Source: JANQOH01 sp965242575 (GTDB lineage Bacteria; Pseudomonadota; Alphaproteobacteria; UBA7887). From it: a stretch of 64,000 nt of DNA. Made by a program: the position numbers and the translations under genes. The notes under the pieces are model-generated. The model saw nothing but the letters and a program-made list of their open reading frames with translations. It was not told where the DNA came from and made no database searches. The stretch covers positions 2,790,001-2,854,000 of the forward strand of contig OZ251461.1 in assembly GCA_965242575.1 (NCBI GenBank), read 5' to 3'. Of the stretch, positions 26,484-34,161 are shown in pieces; within the stretch, counting starts at the first letter, position 1; each line of letters starts with the position of its first letter.

Positions 26484-27511
26484 CGGTCTTTCCCTTGTGT
26501 CTTCAACTGCCTGTTCCATAGCGCGATCGACCGAAAGAACCGCTTAATGGGGACCGCCGGCATGCCGCACACCGTCGCGCCGGGCGGCACGTCGCCGATG
26601 ACTCCGCTGCGCGCCGCCACCCGCGCGCCCTCGCCTATGCGCAGGTGCCCGGCGACGCCCGACTGCGCCGCCAGCGCCGACAAGTCGCCCATGCGCGCGC
26701 TGCCGGCGAGCCCCGCCTGCCCAGCCAGCACGCAATTGCGCCCGATGCGCACGTTATGCGCGATCTGCACCAGATTGTCGATCCTGGTCCCCGCGCCGAT
26801 CACGGTGTCGTTGCCGGAGCCGCGGTCCACCGTCGTGTTGGCGCCGATCTCCACGTCGTCGCCGATGACGACGCGGCCGAGCTGCGCCACCGTCTCGTGG
26901 CCGTCGGCGGACATCGCGAAGCCGAACCCCTCCTGCCCTATGCGCGCGCCCGGATACACCGCCACCCGGTCGCCCAGGATGCAGTGGCTCAGCGACGCGC
27001 AGGGGCCGACCGAGCAATCGTCGCCCAGCACCGCCCCGGGGCCGATGACGGCGTTGGCGTGGACGCGGCAGCGCGCGCCGAGCTCCGCCCACGCGCCGAT
27101 CGCGGCGCCGGGGTCGACCTGGCAGCCGGGGCCGAGGGAGGCGGTGGGGTCGACATGGGCGCCGGCGGCGATTCCCGCCTCCGCGACGCGCGGCGACGGA
27201 TACAGGAATTGGGTCGCGCGGGCCCAGGCGCGGTAGGGGTCCGCGCAGACCGCCAGCGCCGCGCCCTCGGGCGCCAGGGCGCGCGCGGCGGGGGCGAGGA
27301 TGACCGCGCCCGCCTTCGTCGCCGCCAGATCGGCGGCGTATTTGCGGTTCTCGAAGAAGCTCAGGTCGCCGGCGCCGGCGGAGTCGAGCGGCGCGGCGCC
27401 GGATATGACGCGCGCCGAATCGCCCGGATCGGCGAGCTCGGCGCCGGCGCGCCCGGCGACGACGCCGAGCGCCACCGGCTCCGGCGGCGGGAAGAACCGC
27501 GGGTCGGGCAT
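26480..27511 (-). CDS. lpxD: UDP-3-O-(3-hydroxyacyl)glucosamine N-acyltransferase
   Basis: Third step of lipid A synthesis. The N-terminal uridine-binding domain (about 1-100) contains LSFFENRKYAADL. It is followed by a long hexapeptide-repeat helix (about 110-315) with the catalytic His in NLVQIAHNVRIG, and a short C-terminal helix. The 343 residues match the family. Located between skp and fabZ, as in most proteobacteria. Confidence 0.96.
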   Translation of the reverse strand: MPDPRFFPPPEPVALGVVAGRAGAELADPGDSARVISGAAPLDSAGAGDLSFFENRKYAADLAATKAGAVILAPAARALAPEGAALAVCADPYRAWARATQFLYPSPRVAEAGIAAGAHVDPTASLGPGCQVDPGAAIGAWAELGARCRVHANAVIGPGAVLGDDCSVGPCASLSHCILGDRVAVYPGARIGQEGFGFAMSADGHETVAQLGRVVIGDDVEIGANTTVDRGSGNDTVIGAGTRIDNLVQIAHNVRIGRNCVLAGQAGLAGSARMGDLSALAAQSGVAGHLRIGEGARVAARSGVIGDVPPGATVCGMPAVPIKRFFRSIALWNRQLKTQGKDR

Positions 27512-27524
27512 GCGCCGCCGCCTG

Positions 27525-27569
27525 CTCCGCCGCGTCCTATTCCGCCGCGTCCTACTCCGCCGCGTCGTC
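27525..27569. repeat. Three tandem 15-bp repeats at the skp stop codon
   Basis: Units at 27525-27539, 27540-27554 and 27555-27569 share the core TCCGCCGCGTC. On the minus strand each unit reads D-A-A-E, followed by a stop in two of them, so the end of skp has been duplicated or slipped. It sits between skp and lpxD. Confidence 0.7.
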
Positions 27570-28130
27570 CGGCGGCGGGGCGGTGGGAACGGAGGGCAGG
27601 TCCCTGTTCAGCCGCTCGATGACGCGGTCGGAGAATTCCAGGCCCTTGGCGACCAGCAGCAGTTGCGACTTGTCCAGCACCAGGCCGAGCGACATGTCCT
27701 CGGCGATCTCGGCGATCGCCTGGAGCGCGCCGACCTGGACCTGCTGCATGCCGTAGGCGAGCTGCTCCTCGAGGGCCCGGTTGCGCTCGCCGACCTCGCG
27801 CTGGAGCGCCTCGACCGCGCGCGCGAACTCGGCCTCGCGCTCGGCGAAGGCGTCGGCGGCGAGAATGGTCCGCTGGCGCTCGAGCTCGGCCTGCTGCTCG
27901 CGCAGCTGCGATTCCCGCGTCGAAATCTCCTCGCGGTAGGCGGCCTGCTTGGCCTCGACCTCCGCGCGGACCGCGTTCGCGGCGGTGGACTCGCGCATGA
28001 TCTCCTGGAGATCGACGACGCCCACGCGCGGGTTCCGGTCGGCCTCCGCGTCCTGCGCCGCCGCGCCGCCCGCCCAGGCGCAAACCATGCCCGCCGCGAG
28101 GAGGGCGCGGCAAAATCGGTTTCTCGTCAT
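27552..28130 (-). CDS. skp: OmpH/Skp-family periplasmic chaperone
   Basis: Carries unfolded outer-membrane proteins across the periplasm to the Bam complex. A signal peptide (MTRNRFCRALLAAG..., cleavage near AAAQ) is followed by VGVVDLQEIMRES, then a long charged coiled coil (about 50-150) forming the tentacles, and a final beta strand region. It lies between bamA and lpxD as usual. The acidic C-terminal tail ends in the slipped DAAE repeat. Confidence 0.93.
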   Translation of the reverse strand: MTRNRFCRALLAAGMVCAWAGGAAAQDAEADRNPRVGVVDLQEIMRESTAANAVRAEVEAKQAAYREEISTRESQLREQQAELERQRTILAADAFAEREAEFARAVEALQREVGERNRALEEQLAYGMQQVQVGALQAIAEIAEDMSLGLVLDKSQLLLVAKGLEFSDRVIERLNRDLPSVPTAPPPDDAAE

Positions 28131-28173
28131 CGCCGTTCGCTCCGCGTCCCGTTCCCGCGCCCGCTCCGCGCCG

Positions 28174-30441
28174 TCAGAAGACCGTTCCGAAGCCGAAGCT
28201 CAGGGTCTCGGTCTCGTCGTACGCCTCCTTGCGCAGCGCCCGCGCGAAATCGAGGCGTATGGGGCCGAAGGGCGAACCCCACGACACGCCCACCCCGACC
28301 GATGCGCGCACGGCGCTCGAATCGGCGATCCCCGGCCCGTCGACATCGACCTGCGAGAGGCTGCCGGCGATGGAGAACACCCGACCCTTGATGCCCAGCT
28401 CGTTCGGCAAGCCGATGGGGAACTCCATCTCCACCGTCCCCTTATACAGCAGATTGCCGCCGAGGGCGGTGTCCGTCGTCAGGTCGCGCGGGCCGAGCCC
28501 GGCGACGTCGAAGCCGCGGAAACTGGTCCCGCCGAGAAAGAAGCGCTCGCCGATCTCCACGTCGCCGTCGCCGAGGGAGAATATGTAGCCCGTCTCGCCG
28601 ATCGCCGAGACCACCCACTCGTCCCCCAGCGGCAGGTAGTAGCCGCCCGACAGGGTCTGCCTGAGCCATTCGCCGTCGCCGACGAGGCCGGCGAACCCGG
28701 TCGCGTAGCGCGCGAAATAGCCTCCGGTCACGCTGCCGTCGGCCCTGGTCTCGCGGCGGTCGTAGAGCAGCGCCTGGTCGATGCGCGAGATCAGCCGTTC
28801 GCCGGCGCGCTCCCGCACCGTCGCCGACGCGCCCGCCCGCGGCACGATATCCTCCCGGAACAGCGTGTAGCCGACCGAGTGCCGGAGGTATTCGGAGAGC
28901 GGATACGAGCCGCGCAGCCCGAACCCGAGGTCGTCGCGGTCGAAATTGCTGTTGCGGAACCGGCGCGAGCGGTTGAAGACGTCGAACCCGGCGGCGAAGT
29001 CGCGGTTGAGGAAGTAGGGTTCAGTGAAGCTCAGGTCGATGTTCTGCGACACGCCGGAGATGAGGAATTCCAGCGACAGGTCCTGCCCCCGCCCGAGCAG
29101 GTTGCGCTCGCGGATTCCGACCTGGCCGCTGGGGCCGTCGTTCGACGAATAGCCGCCGCCGAAGGTCAGTTCGCCGGTCGCCTCCTCCTCCACGTCGATG
29201 GTCAGCGCGACCTCGTCGGGCGCATCGCCCGGCGAATCGTTGATGTCGACGCGGGAGAAGAAGCGCAGGTTCTGGATCAGCGTCCGCGAGCGCCGGATCT
29301 TCGCCGCGTTGAAGGCGTCGCCCTCGGCGAGGCGGACGTTACGGCGGATCACCCGGTCGAGGGTGCGCGAATTGCCGGTGATGTCGATCCGCTTGACGTA
29401 CACGCGCGGCCCCTCGGCGACCGCATAGACGACGTCGATGGTCAAGTCCTCGCGCGAACGCTCCACCCGCGGCTCGACGGAGACGAATTCGAAGCCGCGC
29501 GCCTCGACCTCCTCGGTGAGGGCCTGGACCGTCTCCTCGACCGCGCGGCTGTCGTACCAGTCGCCTTCCCCGGTGTCGACCTCCGGGCGCAGGTCTTCCG
29601 CGTCGAGGCCGGGCAGTTCGCTCTCCACGTCGACGGATCCGAAGCGGTAGCGCTCCCCCTCGCTGACGACGAAGGTGATGAAGAACGCCGACCGGTCGGG
29701 GGTCAATTCCGCCACCGCGCTGACGACGCGGAAATCCGCGAACCCCTCCTCGAGGTAGAACCGCCGCAGCAGCTCGCGGTCGAAACTCAGGCGGTCGCCG
29801 TCATAGGTGTCGGTGGTCGCGAAGAACCGCCACCACCGCGCCTCCCGCGTCTGGATGACGTCGCGCAGGGTTCCGTCGCTGAAACGGCGGTTGCCGATGA
29901 AGACGATGTTGTCGACGTTGGTGAGCGGCCCCTCGTCGATCTCGAAGATCAGGTCGACGCGGTTCTGCTCCAGCTGGACGGCCTTCGGCTCGACGGAGGC
30001 GGCGAAGCGGCCGCTGCGCCGATAGACCTCGAGGATGCGCGCCGCGTCGGCCTGGACGCGGGTCCGGGTATAGACCGTGCGCGGGCGCAGCTGGACCTCG
30101 CCGCGCAGCGCGTCGTCGTCGATGCGCCGATTGCCCTCGAAGGCCAGCCGGTTGATGACCGGGTTCTCCGCCACCTCCACCACCAGCGCGTCGCCGTCGC
30201 GGACGATCCGCACGTCGGCGAACAGGCCGGTGTCGAACAGGCTCTTGAGGGATTCGTCGAGGCGGACGGGGTCGAACCGGTCGCCGGGCGCCGCTTTCAT
30301 GTAGGACAGCACCGTCTCGTCCTCGATGCGCAGGTTGCCCTCCACGCGGACCTCGCGAATCGCGTCGCCGGCCTGGCCCCAGGCCGGCGCATGCGCCGCC
30401 GCCAGCAGAAGCAGGGCGAGAAAACCCCCGAAGCCGCGCAT
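28174..30441 (-). CDS. bamA: Outer membrane protein assembly factor BamA
   Basis: Central subunit of the Bam complex that inserts beta-barrel proteins. The 755 residues have a signal peptide, five POTRA repeats (about 25-420; starts such as IREVRVEGN, INRLAFEGN, VDNIVFIGN and VKRIDITGN) and a C-terminal 16-strand barrel. The conserved lid-loop motif is in GGTSFRGFD near residue 640, and the protein ends in an aromatic Phe, as needed for barrel recognition. It probably heads the lpx operon. Confidence 0.97.
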   Translation of the reverse strand: MRGFGGFLALLLLAAAHAPAWGQAGDAIREVRVEGNLRIEDETVLSYMKAAPGDRFDPVRLDESLKSLFDTGLFADVRIVRDGDALVVEVAENPVINRLAFEGNRRIDDDALRGEVQLRPRTVYTRTRVQADAARILEVYRRSGRFAASVEPKAVQLEQNRVDLIFEIDEGPLTNVDNIVFIGNRRFSDGTLRDVIQTREARWWRFFATTDTYDGDRLSFDRELLRRFYLEEGFADFRVVSAVAELTPDRSAFFITFVVSEGERYRFGSVDVESELPGLDAEDLRPEVDTGEGDWYDSRAVEETVQALTEEVEARGFEFVSVEPRVERSREDLTIDVVYAVAEGPRVYVKRIDITGNSRTLDRVIRRNVRLAEGDAFNAAKIRRSRTLIQNLRFFSRVDINDSPGDAPDEVALTIDVEEEATGELTFGGGYSSNDGPSGQVGIRERNLLGRGQDLSLEFLISGVSQNIDLSFTEPYFLNRDFAAGFDVFNRSRRFRNSNFDRDDLGFGLRGSYPLSEYLRHSVGYTLFREDIVPRAGASATVRERAGERLISRIDQALLYDRRETRADGSVTGGYFARYATGFAGLVGDGEWLRQTLSGGYYLPLGDEWVVSAIGETGYIFSLGDGDVEIGERFFLGGTSFRGFDVAGLGPRDLTTDTALGGNLLYKGTVEMEFPIGLPNELGIKGRVFSIAGSLSQVDVDGPGIADSSAVRASVGVGVSWGSPFGPIRLDFARALRKEAYDETETLSFGFGTVF

Positions 30442-30495
30442 CTCCGTCCTCCCCGCCCGTTCCCCGGCTCGGTCCTTCCGGCCTGCGCTTCTCAT

Positions 30496-30607
30496 GGCTC
30501 CCGGGCGCGACCGCGCCCACCGGCGCATATGCGAAGCGCAATCGGGAGAAGGCGCCGGCGCGCCCGGGACCCCTTCGCCCGACCGGCCGCGAGGGCGGTC
30601 CGGGAAA
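30496..30607. repeat. Dispersed GC-rich hairpin repeat, copy 3 (flank inverted)
   Basis: Outer arms CCCGGGCGCG (30500-30509) and CGCGCCCGGG (30559-30568) are perfect. The inner loop ATATGCGAAGCGCAATCGG resembles the loop of copy 1 in the same direction. The conserved flank (30571-30607) is the reverse complement of copy 1's flank at 1338-1373. Loop and flank are therefore in opposite relative orientation in the two copies. It lies upstream of bamA, between bamA and apt. Confidence 0.75.
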
Positions 30608-30691
30608 CGCAGGCCGGGCAGCTCATAGCGCGCATGCCCCGCCCGCGCAATCGCCGATGGCGGAGACAGCGCCGGTCCGGGGCGACCGGCG

Positions 30692-31243
30692 TCAGTCTCC
30701 GGCGAAGGCGCAGAGCGCGCGGACGGCGCGGCCCCGCGCCTCCAGCCGCGCCCGCCCGCCCAGATCGGGCAGGTCGACGACGAAGCAGCACTCGACCACC
30801 GCGCCGCCCGCCTCCTCGACCAGCGCCGCGGCGGCCTCCGCCGTCCCGCCGGTGGCGAGCAGGTCGTCGACCAGCAGGACCCGCTCACCCGGGCGGACGG
30901 CGTCGGCGTGCATCTCCAGCACGTCGGAGCCGTATTCCAGGTCGTAACTCCGGGCGATGGTCCGGCCCGGCAGTTTCCCCTTCTTGCGGATGGGGACGAG
31001 GCCGGCGCCGAGCCGGCAGGCCGCCGGCGCGGCGAAGACGAAGCCGCGCGCTTCGATCCCGGCCACCTTGTCGATTCCGCCGCCGGAGTGGGGTTCGGCG
31101 ATGGCCTCGACCGCGGCGCGCAGGCCGGCGGGGTCGCCCATCAACGGGGTCACGTCGCGGAACAGGATCCCGGCGCGGGGATGGTCGGGGATCGCGCGGA
31201 TCAGCGACTCGATCCGTTCGATCCGCGCGGGCGGCGGCGGCAT
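30692..31243 (-). CDS. apt: Adenine phosphoribosyltransferase
   Basis: Salvages adenine to AMP using PRPP. The 183 residues show IRAIPDHPRAGILFRDVTPL at the start, the purine loop IEARGFVF, KLPG, and the PRPP-binding motif LLVDDLLATGGT near 125-136. ATG 31243 gives the family start; the longer reading to 31354 has no homologous sequence. Divergent from the MORN-repeat gene; the 161 bases between them should hold both promoters. Confidence 0.95.
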   Translation of the reverse strand: MPPPPARIERIESLIRAIPDHPRAGILFRDVTPLMGDPAGLRAAVEAIAEPHSGGGIDKVAGIEARGFVFAAPAACRLGAGLVPIRKKGKLPGRTIARSYDLEYGSDVLEMHADAVRPGERVLLVDDLLATGGTAEAAAALVEEAGGAVVECCFVVDLPDLGGRARLEARGRAVRALCAFAGD

Positions 31244-31404
31244 GGGCGTCGTCCTGTCGGTCGCGGCGGGGCGGGCGGCGGAGAGTATGGCGCCGTCCGC
31301 GCCGGCGGGGTAGCGGCGGCCCGCCGGGACTGCTAGAACCCCGCTGGGTTCCATGCTCCGCGTCCCGTGCTCGACTCGGCGGGCCGGGCCGATTCGAGGA
31401 GGAC

Positions 31405-32355
31405 ATGTCCAGGATGAACTGGCGAACGGTGTTCGCCGCCGCCGGACTCGCGGTGTTCGGCGCGGCGCTGGCGACGGCGGTCGCCGCCCAGAACGGCGAC
31501 GCGCCCGCCGGGGAGGAGGCGGTCGCGGGCCCGGGCGCGCTCAAGCGGGGCAAGATCACCTATCCCAGCGGCAGCGTGTACGAGGGCGAGCTGCGCAACG
31601 GGCGCAGGCATGGCGAGGGCAAACTGACCTACGCCGACGGCGCCACATACGAGGGCGATTTCGCCGACGACAAGATCACCGGCCGGGGCGTCTTCTCCTA
31701 CGGCGACGGCTCCCGCTACGAGGGGATGCTCGTCGACGGCAAGCGCCACGGCGACGGCGCGTTCCGCTTCGCCAACGGCAACGAATACACGGGCGCGTTC
31801 GAGAACGGCCGGATGCACGGCCAGGGCAGGATCGCCTACGCCAGCGGCGGCGGCTACGAAGGCGATTTCGCCGGCGACCGCTACGAGGGCCAGGGCACGC
31901 TGACCTACGCCAACGGCGACGCGTACACGGGCGCGTTCCGCGACAACGAGAAGCACGGCCAGGGGCGGTTCGAATACGCCGACGGGCGCGTGTACGAGGG
32001 CGCGTTCGCCAATGGCGCGCGCCACGGCCGGGGCGTGCTGACCCTGGCCAACGGCGACACCTACGAAGGCGGTTTCGCCGGCGGCGCGTTCGACGGCGAG
32101 GGCGTGTTCACCCAGGCCGACGGCGTCGTCTTCACCGGAACCTACGCCGCCGGCAAGCGCGAGGGGCCGGGAGTCATCGAGTACCCCGGCGGCGTCCGCT
32201 TCGAGGGCAATTTCGCGAACGATGCGCGCCAGGGGCCGGGCGTCACGATCTACGAGGACGGCACGCGCGGCGAGATGACCTATGAGGCCGGCGAAGCGAT
32301 CGGCGTCGCGGTGTGGGTCTATCCCGACGGCCTGCGCATCGAGGGCGAACCCTGA
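31405..32355 (+). CDS. Secreted MORN-repeat protein
   Basis: A 316-residue protein with a signal peptide (helix about 8-28) followed by ten or more 23-residue MORN repeats (pattern Y-E-G-x-F then G-x-G-x-x-x-Y-A-x-G), from about residue 46 to the end. MORN repeats form an elongated beta sheet that binds lipids or proteins; in bacteria they are often found in envelope or export-associated proteins of unknown role. ATG 31405 follows GAGGAGGAC, a good ribosome-binding site. No partner is obvious nearby. Confidence 0.88.
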   Translation: MSRMNWRTVFAAAGLAVFGAALATAVAAQNGDAPAGEEAVAGPGALKRGKITYPSGSVYEGELRNGRRHGEGKLTYADGATYEGDFADDKITGRGVFSYGDGSRYEGMLVDGKRHGDGAFRFANGNEYTGAFENGRMHGQGRIAYASGGGYEGDFAGDRYEGQGTLTYANGDAYTGAFRDNEKHGQGRFEYADGRVYEGAFANGARHGRGVLTLANGDTYEGGFAGGAFDGEGVFTQADGVVFTGTYAAGKREGPGVIEYPGGVRFEGNFANDARQGPGVTIYEDGTRGEMTYEAGEAIGVAVWVYPDGLRIEGEP

Positions 32356-32365
32356 CCGCGCGCCC

Positions 32366-32812
32366 CTATCCGGCGTCCAGCCGGCCCCAGCTCCGCGCCG
32401 ATTCGACGCGGACGGCGATGACCGGCAGCGACTCCAGCGCCATCGCGCGGTAGGGCGGGTAGCGCGCCCGCAGCGCCGCCAGCGCGCGGGCGCGCTCCGC
32501 CCCGCCGTCGAGGATGTCGGCGCGCCCGCGCAGCGCCAGCCAGCCGAGCCGCGACCAGTCCGCGTGGTCGTAGCGGTCGACCAGAAGCATGACTCGCGGG
32601 TTTTCGGCGATGTTGCGCAGCCGCTTGAGGCGGCGCGGGTCGCCGCGCTTCGGCTTCTCGTCGATGGCGATGTGGACCGACTCCGCCGCCGGCGCCGGCG
32701 CGTAGCACACGGGGACGACGTGCGGCGCGCCGGAGGCGTCGGCGGTGGCGAGGCGGCCTACCCGTTCGCGCTCCAGAAACGCGCGCGCCGCCGCGTCGAG
32801 GACGGCGGTCAC
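32366..32812 (-). CDS. PPOX-class (pyridoxamine-phosphate-oxidase-fold) oxidoreductase
   Basis: A 148-residue split-barrel flavin- or F420-binding protein, closest to the TIGR03668-type group. Marks are RVGRLATADASGAPHVVPVCYA, an IDEKPKR segment, RLKRLRNIAENPRVMLLVDRY and the end LPVIAVRVESARSWG. The cofactor (F420, FMN or none) is not decidable. The GTG start overlaps the stop of the TAXI gene (GTGA), making it the third gene of an operon with an unusual mix of functions. Confidence 0.85.
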   Translation of the reverse strand: MTAVLDAAARAFLERERVGRLATADASGAPHVVPVCYAPAPAAESVHIAIDEKPKRGDPRRLKRLRNIAENPRVMLLVDRYDHADWSRLGWLALRGRADILDGGAERARALAALRARYPPYRAMALESLPVIAVRVESARSWGRLDAG

Positions 32813-34161
32813 GCGCCGCGGTCCGCGCCGCCGGCCTCCTCCGCGCGTCCGCCGGCGCGCAGCAGTTCGGCGCGCACGAGGTCGATGTGCAGGCGCAGCT
32901 GGTAGAGCTGGTCGGCGTAGGCCCACGGCACCGAAAGCCGCGAGATCTCGCCCCGGATGCGGTCGAGGTCGGCCAGCGCCCGGTCCAGTTCGCCGGGGGC
33001 GAGCCCCGCCCCGACATGCGCCTCCAGCGGGCGCAGCTCGCGGTACCAGCGGTAAATCCGCGACCGCGCGCGCCAGTGATAGACCGCCGGCATGAGGCGG
33101 AACAACGGCAGCGCGAAGGCGATGAGCGGGACCAGCAGCACCGCCAGCCGGTCGATGACGTTCGCCGCCCAGAACGGCAGCGCGCGGCGCAGGAAGGGCG
33201 GCCCCGATTCGAAGTAGCGCCGCGCCGCCTCGGCGAGCGGCAGGTCGACGCCGCGCGAGCCGGGGAACGCGCCGGGCTCCTCGAGGATTCCGCCGGCGGA
33301 GTGGATCTCCGCCGCCGCCTCCAGCAGCAGGTATTCGAGCGCCGCGTGCAGGTCGTCGCGCGCCACCAGAGCCGCCGTCGGCGACACCAGCGGCGTGTCG
33401 CGGCGCGGCAGGTCCGCCTCCAGGTCGAACGCGCCGCGCGGCAGGACGAGCGCCGAGAGGAAGCGATGCCGGCGTTCGTAGGCGGCGGCGCGGGCGATCC
33501 CGTGCAGGCGGATTCCGCCGGCGGCGGCGGCTTGGCGCACGAGGCTCGACCGGGCGCCGGCGACGGCGAACCAGACGTCGATCTCGCCCGCCCGGAGCGC
33601 CGCCAGCGCCGCCGCGCCGCCGAGCGGGCTTATGGCGAGGTCGCCGGCGTCGAGGCCGTTCTCGGCGAGCAGCAGCAGCGCGAGCGCCCGCGTCCCGCTG
33701 CCCTCCGGCCCCACCGCGGCGCGCCGCCCCGCCAGCCCGCCGAGCGGCCCCGGCGGCAGCGAATCGCGGACGAACAGCCACACCGGCTCGTAATAGAGGC
33801 TCGCCAGCGACACCAGCCCGTCGCGCGCCGCGCCGGCGGCCGTCCCGCCCTGGACGAACGCGGCGTCCACCCCCGAGGCGGCGTCGCCGAGCAGGCGCAG
33901 ATTCTCGACCGATCCGGTGGTCTCGACCAGTTCGACCGCGACTCCGTGGCGCGCCAGCACCTCGCGGTAGCGTTCGCCGAAGGCGCGGTAGGCCCCGCCG
34001 GCGCCGCCGGTCGCCAGCCGCAAGGCGGACGGCGGCGCGGGGTCGACGAACTGGTAGGCGATCGCCAGCAGCGCCAGCGCGGCGAGGGTGGCGGCGGCGT
34101 AGAGCCGCGCCAGCTCCCAGCGCGGCGCCCTGCCGGGCGGGCCGCCCTTCGCCGTCTTCAC
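32809..34161 (-). CDS. TAXI-family (TRAP-associated) solute-binding protein, membrane-anchored at both ends
   Basis: A 450-residue protein. Residues about 17-37 are an uncleaved-looking N-terminal helix. About 45-320 are a TAXI-type binding domain (LRLATGGAGGAYRAFG, VELVETTGSVENLRLL, VGPEGSGTRALA). About 345-370 is a second membrane helix, followed by a roughly 75-residue charged C-terminal tail. TAXI proteins normally capture substrates for fused TRAP permeases, but none is nearby, suggesting a sensing or scaffold role. The GTG start overlaps the heme-protein stop; the stop overlaps the PPOX gene start. Confidence 0.82.
   Translation of the reverse strand: MKTAKGGPPGRAPRWELARLYAAATLAALALLAIAYQFVDPAPPSALRLATGGAGGAYRAFGERYREVLARHGVAVELVETTGSVENLRLLGDAASGVDAAFVQGGTAAGAARDGLVSLASLYYEPVWLFVRDSLPPGPLGGLAGRRAAVGPEGSGTRALALLLLAENGLDAGDLAISPLGGAAALAALRAGEIDVWFAVAGARSSLVRQAAAAGGIRLHGIARAAAYERRHRFLSALVLPRGAFDLEADLPRRDTPLVSPTAALVARDDLHAALEYLLLEAAAEIHSAGGILEEPGAFPGSRGVDLPLAEAARRYFESGPPFLRRALPFWAANVIDRLAVLLVPLIAFALPLFRLMPAVYHWRARSRIYRWYRELRPLEAHVGAGLAPGELDRALADLDRIRGEISRLSVPWAYADQLYQLRLHIDLVRAELLRAGGRAEEAGGADRGA

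Noticed and set aside
27949..32355. A 1468-codon plus-strand frame opposite bamA
   Set aside because: Only the last 316 codons, from ATG 31405, form the MORN protein. The rest is the complementary strand of skp, bamA and apt.
32809..34161. TRAP transporter operon around the TAXI protein
   Set aside because: No DctM/DctQ-like or fused TRAP permease gene is present. Neighbours are a heme protein and a PPOX protein.
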